A stretch of DNA of 64,000 bases from Clostridium_AD sp050717545. Its GTDB lineage: Bacteria; Bacillota; Clostridia; Clostridiales; Clostridiaceae. The translations under genes and the position numbers were made by a program. The notes under the pieces are model-generated. The model made no database searches. It worked only from the letters and a program-made list of their open reading frames with translations, and was not told the origin of the DNA. Positions 16,333-23,933 of this stretch are shown here, piece after piece (within the stretch, counting starts at the first letter, position 1; the number at the start of each line of letters is the position of its first letter). The stretch covers positions 62,001 to 126,000 of the forward strand of contig NZ_JBOITN010000019.1 in the NCBI RefSeq assembly GCF_050717545.1, in the 5' to 3' direction.

Positions 16333-16489
16333 ATAGAAACTATTAATACATTTTTATTAATAAATTCAATATTAATTATCTTTATCCCCCAAGAGAGAGA
16401 AAAAATTAATATTGTAACCCAATTCTTACCCCTTTGAATAAGTATATAAAAGCTAGTAAAATTTTATTTTACTAGCTTTTATTTTTTTT
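16333..16489 (+). ncRNA. Candidate small regulatory RNA with C-rich loops
   Basis: The predicted transcript is about 157 bases, from just past a perfect promoter to a strong intrinsic terminator. It contains no ATG and no usable frame. An 11-bp stem (16367-16377 with 16404-16414) presents a 26-base loop holding UAUCCCCCAAG. A single-stranded linker follows with UAACCC and UUACCCCUUUG, and then the terminator stem. C-rich unpaired motifs near a stem, as in RsaE/RoxS of other Firmicutes, typically pair with G-rich ribosome binding sites. In this window AAAGGGG or GGGGG tracts precede uvrC, rapZ, the gene at 24322 and the gene at 19682. It is not a family I recognise. Targeting is inference. Confidence 0.7.
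16448..16489 (+). terminator. Strong intrinsic terminator of the small RNA
   Basis: AAAAGCTAGTAAAA pairs perfectly with TTTTACTAGCTTTT across a five-base loop, and eight consecutive T follow one base later. Confidence 0.9.
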
Positions 16490-16518
16490 GTATTACATAA
16501 TTTAAATCTTAGATTAAT

Positions 16519-16677
16519 TTATTGGTCTATTTTATTCCACAATATAACAGTGCTAGTTAACGTGTCACTCTGATCAAGTATTCCTTTTTCTATACTTTTT
16601 AGTTCCTCTTTTCTATTAGCTTTTTCTATTTTATTACGGTCCTTGTCGTAGTAATTGCTATTGTTATTATCTATCAT
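16519..16677 (-). CDS. 52-residue small hydrophilic protein
   Basis: The leftward ATG is preceded by AAAAAAGGAGG at ideal distance and opens a 52-codon frame: MIDNNNSNYYDKDRNKIEKA, then a charged helical middle (NRKEELKSIEKGILDQ), ending TSTVILWNKIDQ. It has no signal peptide or membrane segment. It converges on the small RNA terminator. The family is not recognised; small Asn/Lys/Glu-rich proteins of this size are common among sporulation and stress genes of clostridia, but nothing here proves such a role. Confidence 0.62.
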   Translation of the reverse strand: MIDNNNSNYYDKDRNKIEKANRKEELKSIEKGILDQSDTLTSTVILWNKIDQ

Positions 16678-16937
16678 TTAAATTCCTCCTTTTTTAAAAA
16701 ATTCATTATTACTATTTTAGGTTTTTTGTCTCTTTGTAATACTATGAAATCCTTGGAATTTAATAAAAAAACATAATTAAAAATATATTATGGATATAAT
16801 GTTTTATAATGTTAAAATATACTTTTAAATTTTCATACAAAATCTGATATAATTATATTTACGTTTACTCGCAAAAATAAATAAAAATGAGCAATAACAG
16901 TTGCTATAATAATAAGAAAATAATTAGGAGGTTTAAG

Positions 16938-17921
16938 ATGTCGAAAAAGAAAAAAGGTTTATTAGTGCTCATGTGTATATTTGTTATTGGTGGGGCTTTA
17001 TATAGTACAAACTATGCTATAAAAAAACATGAAAAATCTGTACAAGCTATAAAGATTAAACAAGAAGCGGATGCAAAGGTAAAAGAAGAGGGGATGGCTA
17101 AAGCAAAGGAAGATGCACGGGCGAAAGCTAGAGATGAAGCGGATGCTTTAGCTAAAAAGGAGGCGGACGCAAAAGTACAAGCCAAAGCAAAAGCAGAAGC
17201 CGTAGCAAAAGCAAAAAAAGAGGCGGATGCAAAAGGAGTTTTGGTAGCAAAAGCATTTGCAGAGAAAAAAGCATTGGAAGAGAAAAAAGCTTCAAGTTCT
17301 CAAAAAGTTATTGTAATTGACCCAGGACATGCTAGTGTTACTAGCTCAGTAAAAGAGCAGCAAGCCCCAGGATCAAATATAATGAAAGTTAAAGAACCAG
17401 GTGGAACTCAAGGTATAAATACAAAAACTCCAGAGTATGTGGTTAACATGGCGGTAGCACTTAAGTTAAGAGATTTATTGCAAGAAAAAGGGTATATTGT
17501 AAAAATGACTAAAACGCAAATTAGCCAGATGCTTGGGAATATAGCAAGAGCTGAAGTTGGCAATAATGCTAATGCAGATTTAGTTATAAGAATTCATGCG
17601 GATGGAAATAATAATTCTTCTGTTAATGGAGCATCAATGCTTGTACCGTCAAACACTAAAAATACTAGTGCTATATATAGTGCAAGCAAAAAATACGGTC
17701 AAAAAGTATTAAGTAGTTTAATTAACACCGCTTGTATGAAAAATAGAGGAGTCAATGAGCGCAGTGATATAACAGGATTTAATTGGTCTAAAGTTCCTGT
17801 TATATTAGTAGAAATGGGTTTTCAATCTAATCCTACTGAGGACAAACTGTTAATAAGTGGGGCTTATCAGGATAAAATAGCAAAGGGATTGGCAGAGGGA
17901 ATAGATCAGGCAATGAAGTAG
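16938..17921 (+). CDS. N-acetylmuramoyl-L-alanine amidase (Amidase_3), membrane-anchored
   Basis: A 327-residue zinc amidase that cuts the bond between MurNAc and the peptide in peptidoglycan. A membrane anchor or signal lies at residues 7-28. Next is an Ala/Lys/Glu-rich, probably helical stalk (about 38-118) with repeated AKA, EADA and KAKKEADAK units. The Amidase_3 domain starts at IVIDPGH, with zinc ligands H131, E153 (KEPGGTQG) and H220 (RIHADG) and the catalytic Glu at about 292 (LVEMGFQSNP). I chose the ATG at 16938 because AGGAGG lies just upstream; an earlier in-frame ATG lacks one. A long hairpin repeat starts 12 bases after the stop. Confidence 0.92.
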   Translation: MSKKKKGLLVLMCIFVIGGALYSTNYAIKKHEKSVQAIKIKQEADAKVKEEGMAKAKEDARAKARDEADALAKKEADAKVQAKAKAEAVAKAKKEADAKGVLVAKAFAEKKALEEKKASSSQKVIVIDPGHASVTSSVKEQQAPGSNIMKVKEPGGTQGINTKTPEYVVNMAVALKLRDLLQEKGYIVKMTKTQISQMLGNIARAEVGNNANADLVIRIHADGNNNSSVNGASMLVPSNTKNTSAIYSASKKYGQKVLSSLINTACMKNRGVNERSDITGFNWSKVPVILVEMGFQSNPTEDKLLISGAYQDKIAKGLAEGIDQAMK

Positions 17922-17932
17922 AGAGAAAGATC

Positions 17933-18122
17933 AACTCTCCACGGGCCTTGCAATATGAGCTTGAAACGTGAAATTTCATTAAGAAATTCTAGTGTTTTGC
18001 TTACACATAATTCTCTAGCGCTCACATTCGCCGTCCTGGCTCACGTTCGCTAGCCTGGACCTCTGGGTCGTTCTCTGGGGGACATAACAATTCTCAATTG
18101 TTATGCAACCTGGAGAGGGTTT
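17933..18122. repeat. Long-hairpin repeat element, copy 2
   Basis: Positions 17945-17991 match copy 1 (1246-1292) at 44 of 47 bases. The outer arms pair as CTCTCC (17935-17940) with GGAGAG (18112-18117), and inside TTGCA with TGCAA and ATAACAATT with AATTGTTAT. The centre is different from copy 1 and unusually GC-rich for this genome (about 18018-18080). Like copy 1 it starts about a dozen bases after a stop codon. It looks like the same class of structured element with a replaced or inserted middle. Confidence 0.65.
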
Positions 18123-18239
18123 ATGCTTTGGGTGGTTATTATGAAATTATTAAAGAAAAATTAAGGGTAGCATTTAGTATAAGTATATTAAGTTAAAGGC
18201 ATCATAATATAGAATACTAAATTAAGGAGAGTGATTTTT

Positions 18240-18446
18240 GTGAGTCAAAATAAAACTATAGCTGAAAACAATCAAAATATTATACCTAATGGTGAAGATA
18301 GTTTTAGCCAAAATATGAGTATAAAACAAAAGGAACAGAGTGTTATTGATAATAGTATAGAAAGTAAAAATGCCAAAAACGGATATAAGGTTAATGGGAA
18401 TGCAGGAATTCAATCTGCTAAGCAAGGAACTAGAAATAAAAATTAG
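18240..18446 (+). CDS. 68-residue Asn/Lys/Gln-rich small protein
   Basis: A GTG start at 18240 follows AAGGAGA at nine bases; an earlier in-frame GTG overlaps that site and was not chosen. The protein begins SQNKTIAENNQNIIPNGEDS. It is hydrophilic throughout, with many Asn, Gln, Ser and Lys and no aromatic core or Cys, so it is likely disordered. It has its own terminator. The composition is reminiscent of gamma-type small acid-soluble spore proteins, but the repeated motif of that family is absent. Function unknown. Confidence 0.6.
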   Translation: MSQNKTIAENNQNIIPNGEDSFSQNMSIKQKEQSVIDNSIESKNAKNGYKVNGNAGIQSAKQGTRNKN

Positions 18447-18460
18447 ATAAATTGGATAAA

Positions 18461-18493
18461 AGCCATTCTCTTAAAGAGAATGGCTATTTTTAA
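18461..18493 (+). terminator. Intrinsic terminator
   Basis: AGCCATTCTCTT and AAGAGAATGGCT form a 12-bp palindrome followed by ATTTTT. It ends the 68-residue gene. Confidence 0.85.
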
Positions 18494-18762
18494 GTGCTTT
18501 TTTGTTGGTGTACAATATGATTATTTTTATTTAAGAATATCTAAATCATTGTTTATAAGGTTGATTTAGCGCTCGAAACGGTGTTGTAGATGATATTTAT
18601 GATGATATTAAAATATTATTTGTAGTTCTATGAATGAATATTTACTGGTGAGAGTATGCCAGTGGAAAAAAGTATTAGCTTCATAATTACTCCACAATTA
18701 AGTAGTACAATAAACGCATAGAGTAAAACAGACACAAAAAAACATTAGAGGAGTGATACTAA
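18494..18762. other. Non-coding stretch before a broken gene
   Basis: This region separates the terminator at 18461-18493 from the pseudogene. I see no frame with a ribosome binding site and no strong hairpin; a short palindromic TAGCGCT lies near 18567. It may be remains of a lost gene. Confidence 0.3.
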
Positions 18763-18923
18763 ATGAAAAATAATAGCTTTAGTGATGAAGCATAAGTGAT
18801 AAGGATTATCAAAAGATAATAGACACAATGGGAGAGAATGGGTACGAATCTATGGCAGATAGCATGAAATCCATAAATAATGGAGATATGACAAATGTTC
18901 ATGAGAGCATGATGGGAAACTAA
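18763..18923 (+). pseudogene. Frameshifted small gene upstream of the SHOCT protein
   Basis: A good GAGGAG site precedes ATG and the codons for MKNNSFSDEA, then a stop. In another frame translation continues as DKDYQKIIDTMGENGYESMA and on to a MMGN end at 18923. The total of 161 bases is not a multiple of three, so one small indel explains the break. The intact product would be about 53 residues with alternating Met-rich and charged helical segments. It precedes the SHOCT-type gene with the usual operon spacing. Confidence 0.6.
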
Positions 18924-18976
18924 TATAACAAATTAATGGATAAATAAAATAAAAATTAAGGGAAGGATGATTTAAT

Positions 18977-19225
18977 ATGATGGGATATGGATATGGATAT
19001 GGAAACAATATGATGGGAGGAGTATTTGGAATGATTATTCCTATAATTATAATTGCAATTGTTGTATTTGCAATATATAAACTATTGCAAAATAAAAATA
19101 TTAAAGACATAGGAACTAGAGATAATTCATTAGATATCTTAAATGAAAGATTTGCTCGTGGAGAAATAAATGAAGAAGAATATAATAGTAAAAAAAATAT
19201 ATTATTAAATAATAAAACACTCTAA
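18977..19225 (+). CDS. SHOCT-domain small membrane protein
   Basis: An 82-residue protein. The N-terminal Gly/Tyr/Met stretch MMGYGYGYGNNMMGG leads into one membrane helix (about 17-39). The C-terminal SHOCT domain (about 54-79) reads LDILNERFARGEINEEEYNSKK, the standard short C-terminal domain seen in many small bacterial membrane proteins. SHOCT regions are thought to act in protein interaction or oligomer formation; a specific role is not known. It lies 53 bases after the broken gene and was probably cotranscribed with it. The ATG follows GGGAAGGATG. Confidence 0.82.
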   Translation: MMGYGYGYGNNMMGGVFGMIIPIIIIAIVVFAIYKLLQNKNIKDIGTRDNSLDILNERFARGEINEEEYNSKKNILLNNKTL

Positions 19226-19332
19226 ATTATTTCTATTTCGTGTTTACTTTTGTTGACGCTGTGAGACCCCTAGTAGATTTTACTTAGAAAATGAATATAA
19301 TACAATATAGCAATTTTTAAAAGAGGTTTATT

Positions 19333-19611
19333 GTGAAAAAAATCGAAGATTATTCCCCTTACGAATTAGTTGCTCTGGCAACAACACTGGGAATTATTGT
19401 TGCTAAAAAAAATAATCTTAATCAACAAAATGTAATTGGTAATTTTTTGTCACAAGTGGGACAGCATATTTTAACAATTGCGGCGCAGTCTGCAACTATA
19501 CAAGGATTGCAAGTGGAACAATGTGGGAAGGACATTAGTAATGACTTACAAAAACAGATTGATGAACTTAAAAAATATGTTGAAAGAATGGAAGACAATA
19601 TGAACATATAA
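19333..19611 (+). CDS. Small protein of tandem SPYEL family, copy 1
   Basis: A 92-residue protein starting KKIEDYSPYELVALATTLGI from a GTG after AAAGAGG. It shares this N-terminus, the middle NQQNVIGNF and the TIAAQSA stretch with the next gene. It alone has a C-terminal coiled-coil-like tail of about 25 residues (LQKQIDELKKYVERMEDN). The first part has two hydrophobic helices (about 11-25 and 42-58) with small residues, possibly membrane-associated. I do not recognise a named family with certainty; such short proteins are common in clostridia. Confidence 0.65.
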   Translation: MKKIEDYSPYELVALATTLGIIVAKKNNLNQQNVIGNFLSQVGQHILTIAAQSATIQGLQVEQCGKDISNDLQKQIDELKKYVERMEDNMNI

Positions 19612-19681
19612 TATTCATTTATATACACGTTATAAATGAATTGTATATAATGTAGTATAATAATCTTTAAAAGGGGTCTAT

Positions 19682-19891
19682 ATGAAAAAGATAGAAGATT
19701 ATTCGCCTTACGAACTTACTTCACTGGCAGCAATAATAGGAGCTGCAATTGCTGCTAAACTTAATGTTAATCAACAGAATTCAGTTGGTAATTTTATAGT
19801 AGATATTGGGGCTAGTATTTCGACAATTGCGGCGCAGAGTAGCTTTTTAGAAACACAGGATGAAAATATAGTAGATAATAAAAGCACATAA
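19682..19891 (+). CDS. Small protein of tandem SPYEL family, copy 2
   Basis: A 69-residue paralogue of the previous gene: KKIEDYSPYELTSLAAIIGA, then AAKLNVNQQNSVGNF and STIAAQSS, then a short acidic end in place of the coiled-coil tail. The leaders of both genes also resemble each other: an A/T-rich box followed by TTTAAAAGAGGT or TTTAAAAGGGGTC before the start. The duplication thus included control sequence. A strong terminator follows. Function unknown. Confidence 0.65.
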   Translation: MKKIEDYSPYELTSLAAIIGAAIAAKLNVNQQNSVGNFIVDIGASISTIAAQSSFLETQDENIVDNKST

Positions 19892-19915
19892 GATATTTAA
19901 ATCTTATGTGCTTTT
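19880..19915. terminator. Bidirectional terminator
   Basis: AAAAGCACATAAGAT and ATCTTATGTGCTTTT form a perfect 15-bp stem over a six-base loop. It stands between the rightward SPYEL gene and the leftward flavodiiron gene and can serve both. Confidence 0.85.
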
Positions 19916-19929
19916 GCTTGCAATTTTAC

Positions 19930-22479
19930 TTAAATTAATGTTCCTTTTAATACTTCTTCAAGTGTTTTTGATTCCTCAATAGCTGTTATGAGGGAAGCTG
20001 ATGATTTGTTGTCTCCTATTATTATTCCACCAACTAAAATATCTTTATTGAAGAATAATTTCTTGTAAATTTTATTTTCATCATCTTGTGCACTGATGGC
20101 TTTAAATTTATCTTTAGATATTTGACCTACAGATAATAGTTCAACGCCCATAGCGTTAAAGGATATGACTCCTAGTGCGTGTACGTAGGCTTTTTTATCT
20201 CCTACTGCATTTGTACCTGCTATTTTACCCATATCTACAGCAACTGGCCAGTTACCATATACTGTGCCTTCAAATTCTGCAATGTCACCACAAGCAAAAA
20301 CGTTATTTACATTAGTTTCCATATAATCATTGACTAGTATTCCTCTGTTAGTATTTATACTAGTTTTATCAGCTATGGATTTATTCGGAGCAATGCCTGT
20401 TGAGAATATGACAAGGCTTGCATCTATTGTTTTTCCACTTCGTAATTTAACGCAGGATACATTTTTTTCACCGATTATAGCTGTTACGCAGTCTCCAACG
20501 AGAACTTCAATATCTTGTGCCTGGGCTGCAGCTTTAAGTATAAGACTACCTTCATTGTCTAATTGTTTTACAAGTAGCGAATCACTAAATTCAACTACGC
20601 TAACTTTAAGACCAGCTTTTTTTATCTCATATGCTGCTTCAAGTCCTAAAAGTCCGCCACCTACAATTACAACGCTTTTAGCGGTTTTCATATTATCCTT
20701 AATGTTTTCTAAATCCTTAAGGTTTCTTAAAGTAAATACTCCTTGTTTATCTAACCCCTCTGTAGGAATCATACGGTTTTGACTTCCATTTGCTATAATT
20801 AATTTATCATAACCAATAGATTTACCACCTTCAAGTAATACCTGATTTTCATCAGTATTTAGGCTTTGAACATTTACGCCTAAAGTAAGAGTTATATTAT
20901 TTTGGGTATACCATTCATTTTTAGACAAATAAAAATCATCATCTTTAAGATCTTCACTTAAACCATCAGATATAGAAGGTCTGTAATAGGTTAATTGTGA
21001 TTCATTAGATATTATTTCTATTTCACATTGTTTATTTCTTTTTCTTATGGCATCAGCAGCATAGTATCCAGCGGCGCCATTACCGATAATTACAAATTTA
21101 TCTTTTTTATCAGAACTAAATGTTATTACTTCTTCTGATACTTCGATAAATTGATCTGAGCTTGCACCACAAGCAGGACATATTTCAGGTGGTCTTGCTC
21201 CATCAAATTCTTCTCCACAAACTACACATTTCCATCTCTTCTCGGTTGATGGTTTATTAGGAGAATTTCTTTTTTTGATCTTCTCTGATATCTTTTGTGC
21301 AAAACTTTCACCAAAATTATAGGCAAAGTTTAAATCTTTTTCACTAGGATTAAAGTTAAAGTTCATTGAAGGATATAAATCAAGATTTATTTGTTTTAAT
21401 CTATCTTCTATATTTGGAACGCCTTCACCACTCCAACCATAAGAACCAAATGCAGAAGCTACTTTTCCACCGTGAACTATTGGGTTTAAGTTTATTAATA
21501 TATCCCATATTGGTTTTAGAGCGTCTCCATTTATAGTAGGGGAACCAAAAATTATTCCTTCCGATTTATCTATACTAGCTAAAATACCATCTATGTTATG
21601 TAAAATAACATCATACATATTAACTTTAAAATTAGAAGTTGCTTTTATGCCTTCTTCTATTTTTTTAGCTACAGCTTCGGTGTAACCATAAGCTGAAACG
21701 TAACATAAGGTGATTTCAGGGTTTGATGAATCTGTTTGTGGAAGGCTCCATTCTTTGTATAGATTCACTACTTTCCAAGGGTCTTCTCTCAAAACCGGTC
21801 CATGACCTGGGCATATCATATCTATTTGAAAGTCCTTAATTTTATCAATGGCTTTTAATACATAAGGTTTAAAGGGTGACATGATAGCGTCAAAATAATA
21901 TTTTAAGGCTTCCTCATAATTTTCCTGATTTTCGTTTAAATCATTATAAATCGCCTCACTTGAGTAATGACTTCCAAATGAATCACAAGTAATAAGTAAT
22001 TTATCCTCCTCAATATAAGTATATATTGAATCTGGCCAGTGAAGAAAAGGTGCATCAATAAATGATAAAGTTTTGTTTCCAAGACTTATTTTATCTCCAT
22101 CACCTACAATTATATATTCAAAATCTCTATTTATAATTTCTTTAAGAAAATTAATGGCAGCCTGAGATCCAACTATTTTAGCATTTTTAGCTATATCTAA
22201 AAGTTTTCCAATTGAACCTGCATGGTCTGGTTCTGTATGATTTACTACTATATAGTCAATCTTTTCTATGTTAATGTCTAAAGAGTTTAATCTTTCTAGA
22301 TATTCATCAAAGAATTTCACTTTTACGGTTTCGAATATTGCAGTTTTTTCACTACCGCAAGCTACATAAGAGTTATAAGAAGTACCAAAGGGAGTATACA
22401 TGATTATATCAAATATTCTAAGTTTAGGGTCTAATGCACCTACCCAGTAGATGTCCTTTTTTATTTCTAATGCTTTCAT
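19930..22479 (-). CDS. Flavodiiron protein fused to rubredoxin and NAD(P)H:rubredoxin oxidoreductase
   Basis: An 849-residue fusion that can carry electrons from NAD(P)H to O2 or NO within one chain. Residues about 1-250 form the beta-lactamase-like diiron domain, with H81, E83, D85 and H86 in HTEPDHAG. About 255-395 is the FMN flavodoxin domain (CYVSAYGYTEAVAKKI and GSPTINGDALKPIWD). About 412-450 is a rubredoxin-like iron centre with CVVCG and CPACG at shorter spacing than in classical rubredoxin. About 460-849 is the FAD/NAD oxidoreductase (IIGNGAAGYYAADAIRKR, VVIVGGGLLGLEAA, VFACGDIAEF). This domain order is the class F flavodiiron type known in clostridia, acting in oxygen defence. The ATG follows AAAGGAG. 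Confidence 0.95.
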   Translation of the reverse strand: MKALEIKKDIYWVGALDPKLRIFDIIMYTPFGTSYNSYVACGSEKTAIFETVKVKFFDEYLERLNSLDINIEKIDYIVVNHTEPDHAGSIGKLLDIAKNAKIVGSQAAINFLKEIINRDFEYIIVGDGDKISLGNKTLSFIDAPFLHWPDSIYTYIEEDKLLITCDSFGSHYSSEAIYNDLNENQENYEEALKYYFDAIMSPFKPYVLKAIDKIKDFQIDMICPGHGPVLREDPWKVVNLYKEWSLPQTDSSNPEITLCYVSAYGYTEAVAKKIEEGIKATSNFKVNMYDVILHNIDGILASIDKSEGIIFGSPTINGDALKPIWDILINLNPIVHGGKVASAFGSYGWSGEGVPNIEDRLKQINLDLYPSMNFNFNPSEKDLNFAYNFGESFAQKISEKIKKRNSPNKPSTEKRWKCVVCGEEFDGARPPEICPACGASSDQFIEVSEEVITFSSDKKDKFVIIGNGAAGYYAADAIRKRNKQCEIEIISNESQLTYYRPSISDGLSEDLKDDDFYLSKNEWYTQNNITLTLGVNVQSLNTDENQVLLEGGKSIGYDKLIIANGSQNRMIPTEGLDKQGVFTLRNLKDLENIKDNMKTAKSVVIVGGGLLGLEAAYEIKKAGLKVSVVEFSDSLLVKQLDNEGSLILKAAAQAQDIEVLVGDCVTAIIGEKNVSCVKLRSGKTIDASLVIFSTGIAPNKSIADKTSINTNRGILVNDYMETNVNNVFACGDIAEFEGTVYGNWPVAVDMGKIAGTNAVGDKKAYVHALGVISFNAMGVELLSVGQISKDKFKAISAQDDENKIYKKLFFNKDILVGGIIIGDNKSSASLITAIEESKTLEEVLKGTLI

Positions 22480-22733
22480 TTATAACACTCCTTTAACAAC
22501 TATTTAAAAATAATAATTATTGATTAAATTATAATATAATAACATTGATAATGCAATAACAATTGATTATATAATTAATTGTGTTTTACAGTAAATGTTT
22601 TTTATGCTATAGTTTTAATGTTATTTAAAAATACTACAATATAGTACTTATAAATAATTTTTAAATATTAAATACATAAGAGCTTTTAAAAAACTACTAA
22701 ACATAAGAAAATTTAGAAACAAGGAGAATTTAT

Positions 22734-23192
22734 ATGAATTGGTTAATTGTATTATTCATGGCGGCGGTGCCACTTATGGAGCAAAAAGGAGCTATCCCAT
22801 TTGGATTATATAAGTGCGGTATGAATCCTATAACAGTATTTATATTAAGTTTCATTGGAAGTTTATTGCCTGTGCCTTTTGTTCTAATATTTTTTAATAA
22901 AATATTTGAATGGTTAGGAAAATCTAAACATTTTGGTGGCTTATATAATCTAATAGATAAAAAAATAACCAAGAATAGATCTAGATTTGAAAAGTTTGAG
23001 GAAATAGCGCTTATAGCATTTATAGCAATTCCACTTCCTACAACGGGTGTTTGGACAGGGACTGCAGTAGCTGCTTTTTTAAAGCTTGATTTTAAAAGAT
23101 CTGTTATGTGCGCAGTTATAGGGTCATTTATATGTGGAATTATTGTTACAGGTGTGTCTATAGCTTTACCTGCCTTTTTCAAAATTATTTAA
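22734..23192 (+). CDS. Small multi-drug export family membrane protein
   Basis: A 152-residue integral membrane protein of the COG2426/Sm_multidrug_ex type. The signature MEQKGAIPFGLYKCGMNPI lies near the N-terminus and IPLPTTGVWTGTAVAAFL in the second half. About four helices are predicted. The family name comes from a weak drug-resistance report; its true substrate is uncertain. The ATG follows AAGGAG. It diverges from the flavodiiron gene and is followed by its own terminator. Confidence 0.88.
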   Translation: MNWLIVLFMAAVPLMEQKGAIPFGLYKCGMNPITVFILSFIGSLLPVPFVLIFFNKIFEWLGKSKHFGGLYNLIDKKITKNRSRFEKFEEIALIAFIAIPLPTTGVWTGTAVAAFLKLDFKRSVMCAVIGSFICGIIVTGVSIALPAFFKII

Positions 23193-23208
23193 TAAATATT
23201 CTAGAATA

Positions 23209-23247
23209 AAAAATCTCTTACCTAATGGTAGGAGATTTTTATTTTTT
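23209..23247 (+). terminator. Intrinsic terminator
   Basis: AAAAATCTCTTACC pairs with GGTAGGAGATTTTT through 14 pairs (one G-U) over a four-base loop, followed by ATTTTTT. Confidence 0.85.
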
Positions 23248-23333
23248 CCTAGTATAGTTTAAATTTTTTGAGCCACACTAAATAGAATAGTTAAGAATTT
23301 AGATAGTCTATTAAAGTGTGGGGAGATAAAGAT

Positions 23334-23933
23334 ATGTGTGATATAGATGGAAACAATAAAGATTATTTAAATAAGCCTTATAAAAGCTTTTCAAAGCTTG
23401 TTTATGTAGCCAGTGTAAAAGAACTTGAAGTTTTTATTATAAAAGGTGAATTTACTAGTTATTTTAATTACAGGATGAAAAAAATTATAGCAGAGATTAA
23501 TGAAGAAAAAAGCGATATTTTAGATGCAGGTGTGTTTTTTAATACAAAGGGTGAAATAACCCTTATAGATGCTAAGATAGTTGGTAAATTTATTGAAGAT
23601 AATTATAGCCTAAAAATGCTTGAGTATTATAAAAACACATCATTGAATAAAATTATTAGAGGAATAGTTAATGGAAGTGAAAAATCAAAAGGCGATTTTA
23701 TTTTAATTTCATATTCCATATTGTATGATACCCTTAATGAATTATATAAAACTATTAGTTGTAAAAAAACTAGTATGGTCATTTATAGAAATCGTTATGC
23801 TTTAGAGGACTATAAAGAGAATGATTGCACTATGGTTATAGCAGCCCAAATAATATTGGAGAACCTATGTAAGTATATTGGAATCAATAGACATAAAATG
23901 GTAAATATAATAAAAACTAAGATATATAATTAG
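23334..23933 (+). CDS. Protein of unknown function
   Basis: A 199-residue soluble protein with no membrane segment or signal. The ATG at 23334 follows GGGGAG at seven bases; an upstream in-frame GTG overlaps that site. Mixed alpha/beta pattern includes YKSFSKLVYVASVKELEVFI near the start and ILDAGVFFNTKGEITLIDAK in the middle. The C-terminal half is helical (about 120-199). Neighbours (a transporter before, a structured leader and a DUF-type gene after) do not suggest a job. I do not recognise it. Confidence 0.6.
   Translation: MCDIDGNNKDYLNKPYKSFSKLVYVASVKELEVFIIKGEFTSYFNYRMKKIIAEINEEKSDILDAGVFFNTKGEITLIDAKIVGKFIEDNYSLKMLEYYKNTSLNKIIRGIVNGSEKSKGDFILISYSILYDTLNELYKTISCKKTSMVIYRNRYALEDYKENDCTMVIAAQIILENLCKYIGINRHKMVNIIKTKIYN

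Noticed and set aside
17050..17290. DNA tandem repeat
   Set aside because: It is the Ala/Lys/Glu-rich coding stalk of the amidase; repeats reflect the protein and vary at the DNA level.
20330..20782. Rightward 150-codon frame
   Set aside because: Antisense to the flavodiiron fusion gene, whose domains are intact through this region.
22730..23182. Leftward 150-codon frame mirroring the export protein
   Set aside because: The rightward frame has family motifs and an AAGGAG site; the mirror frame has neither.
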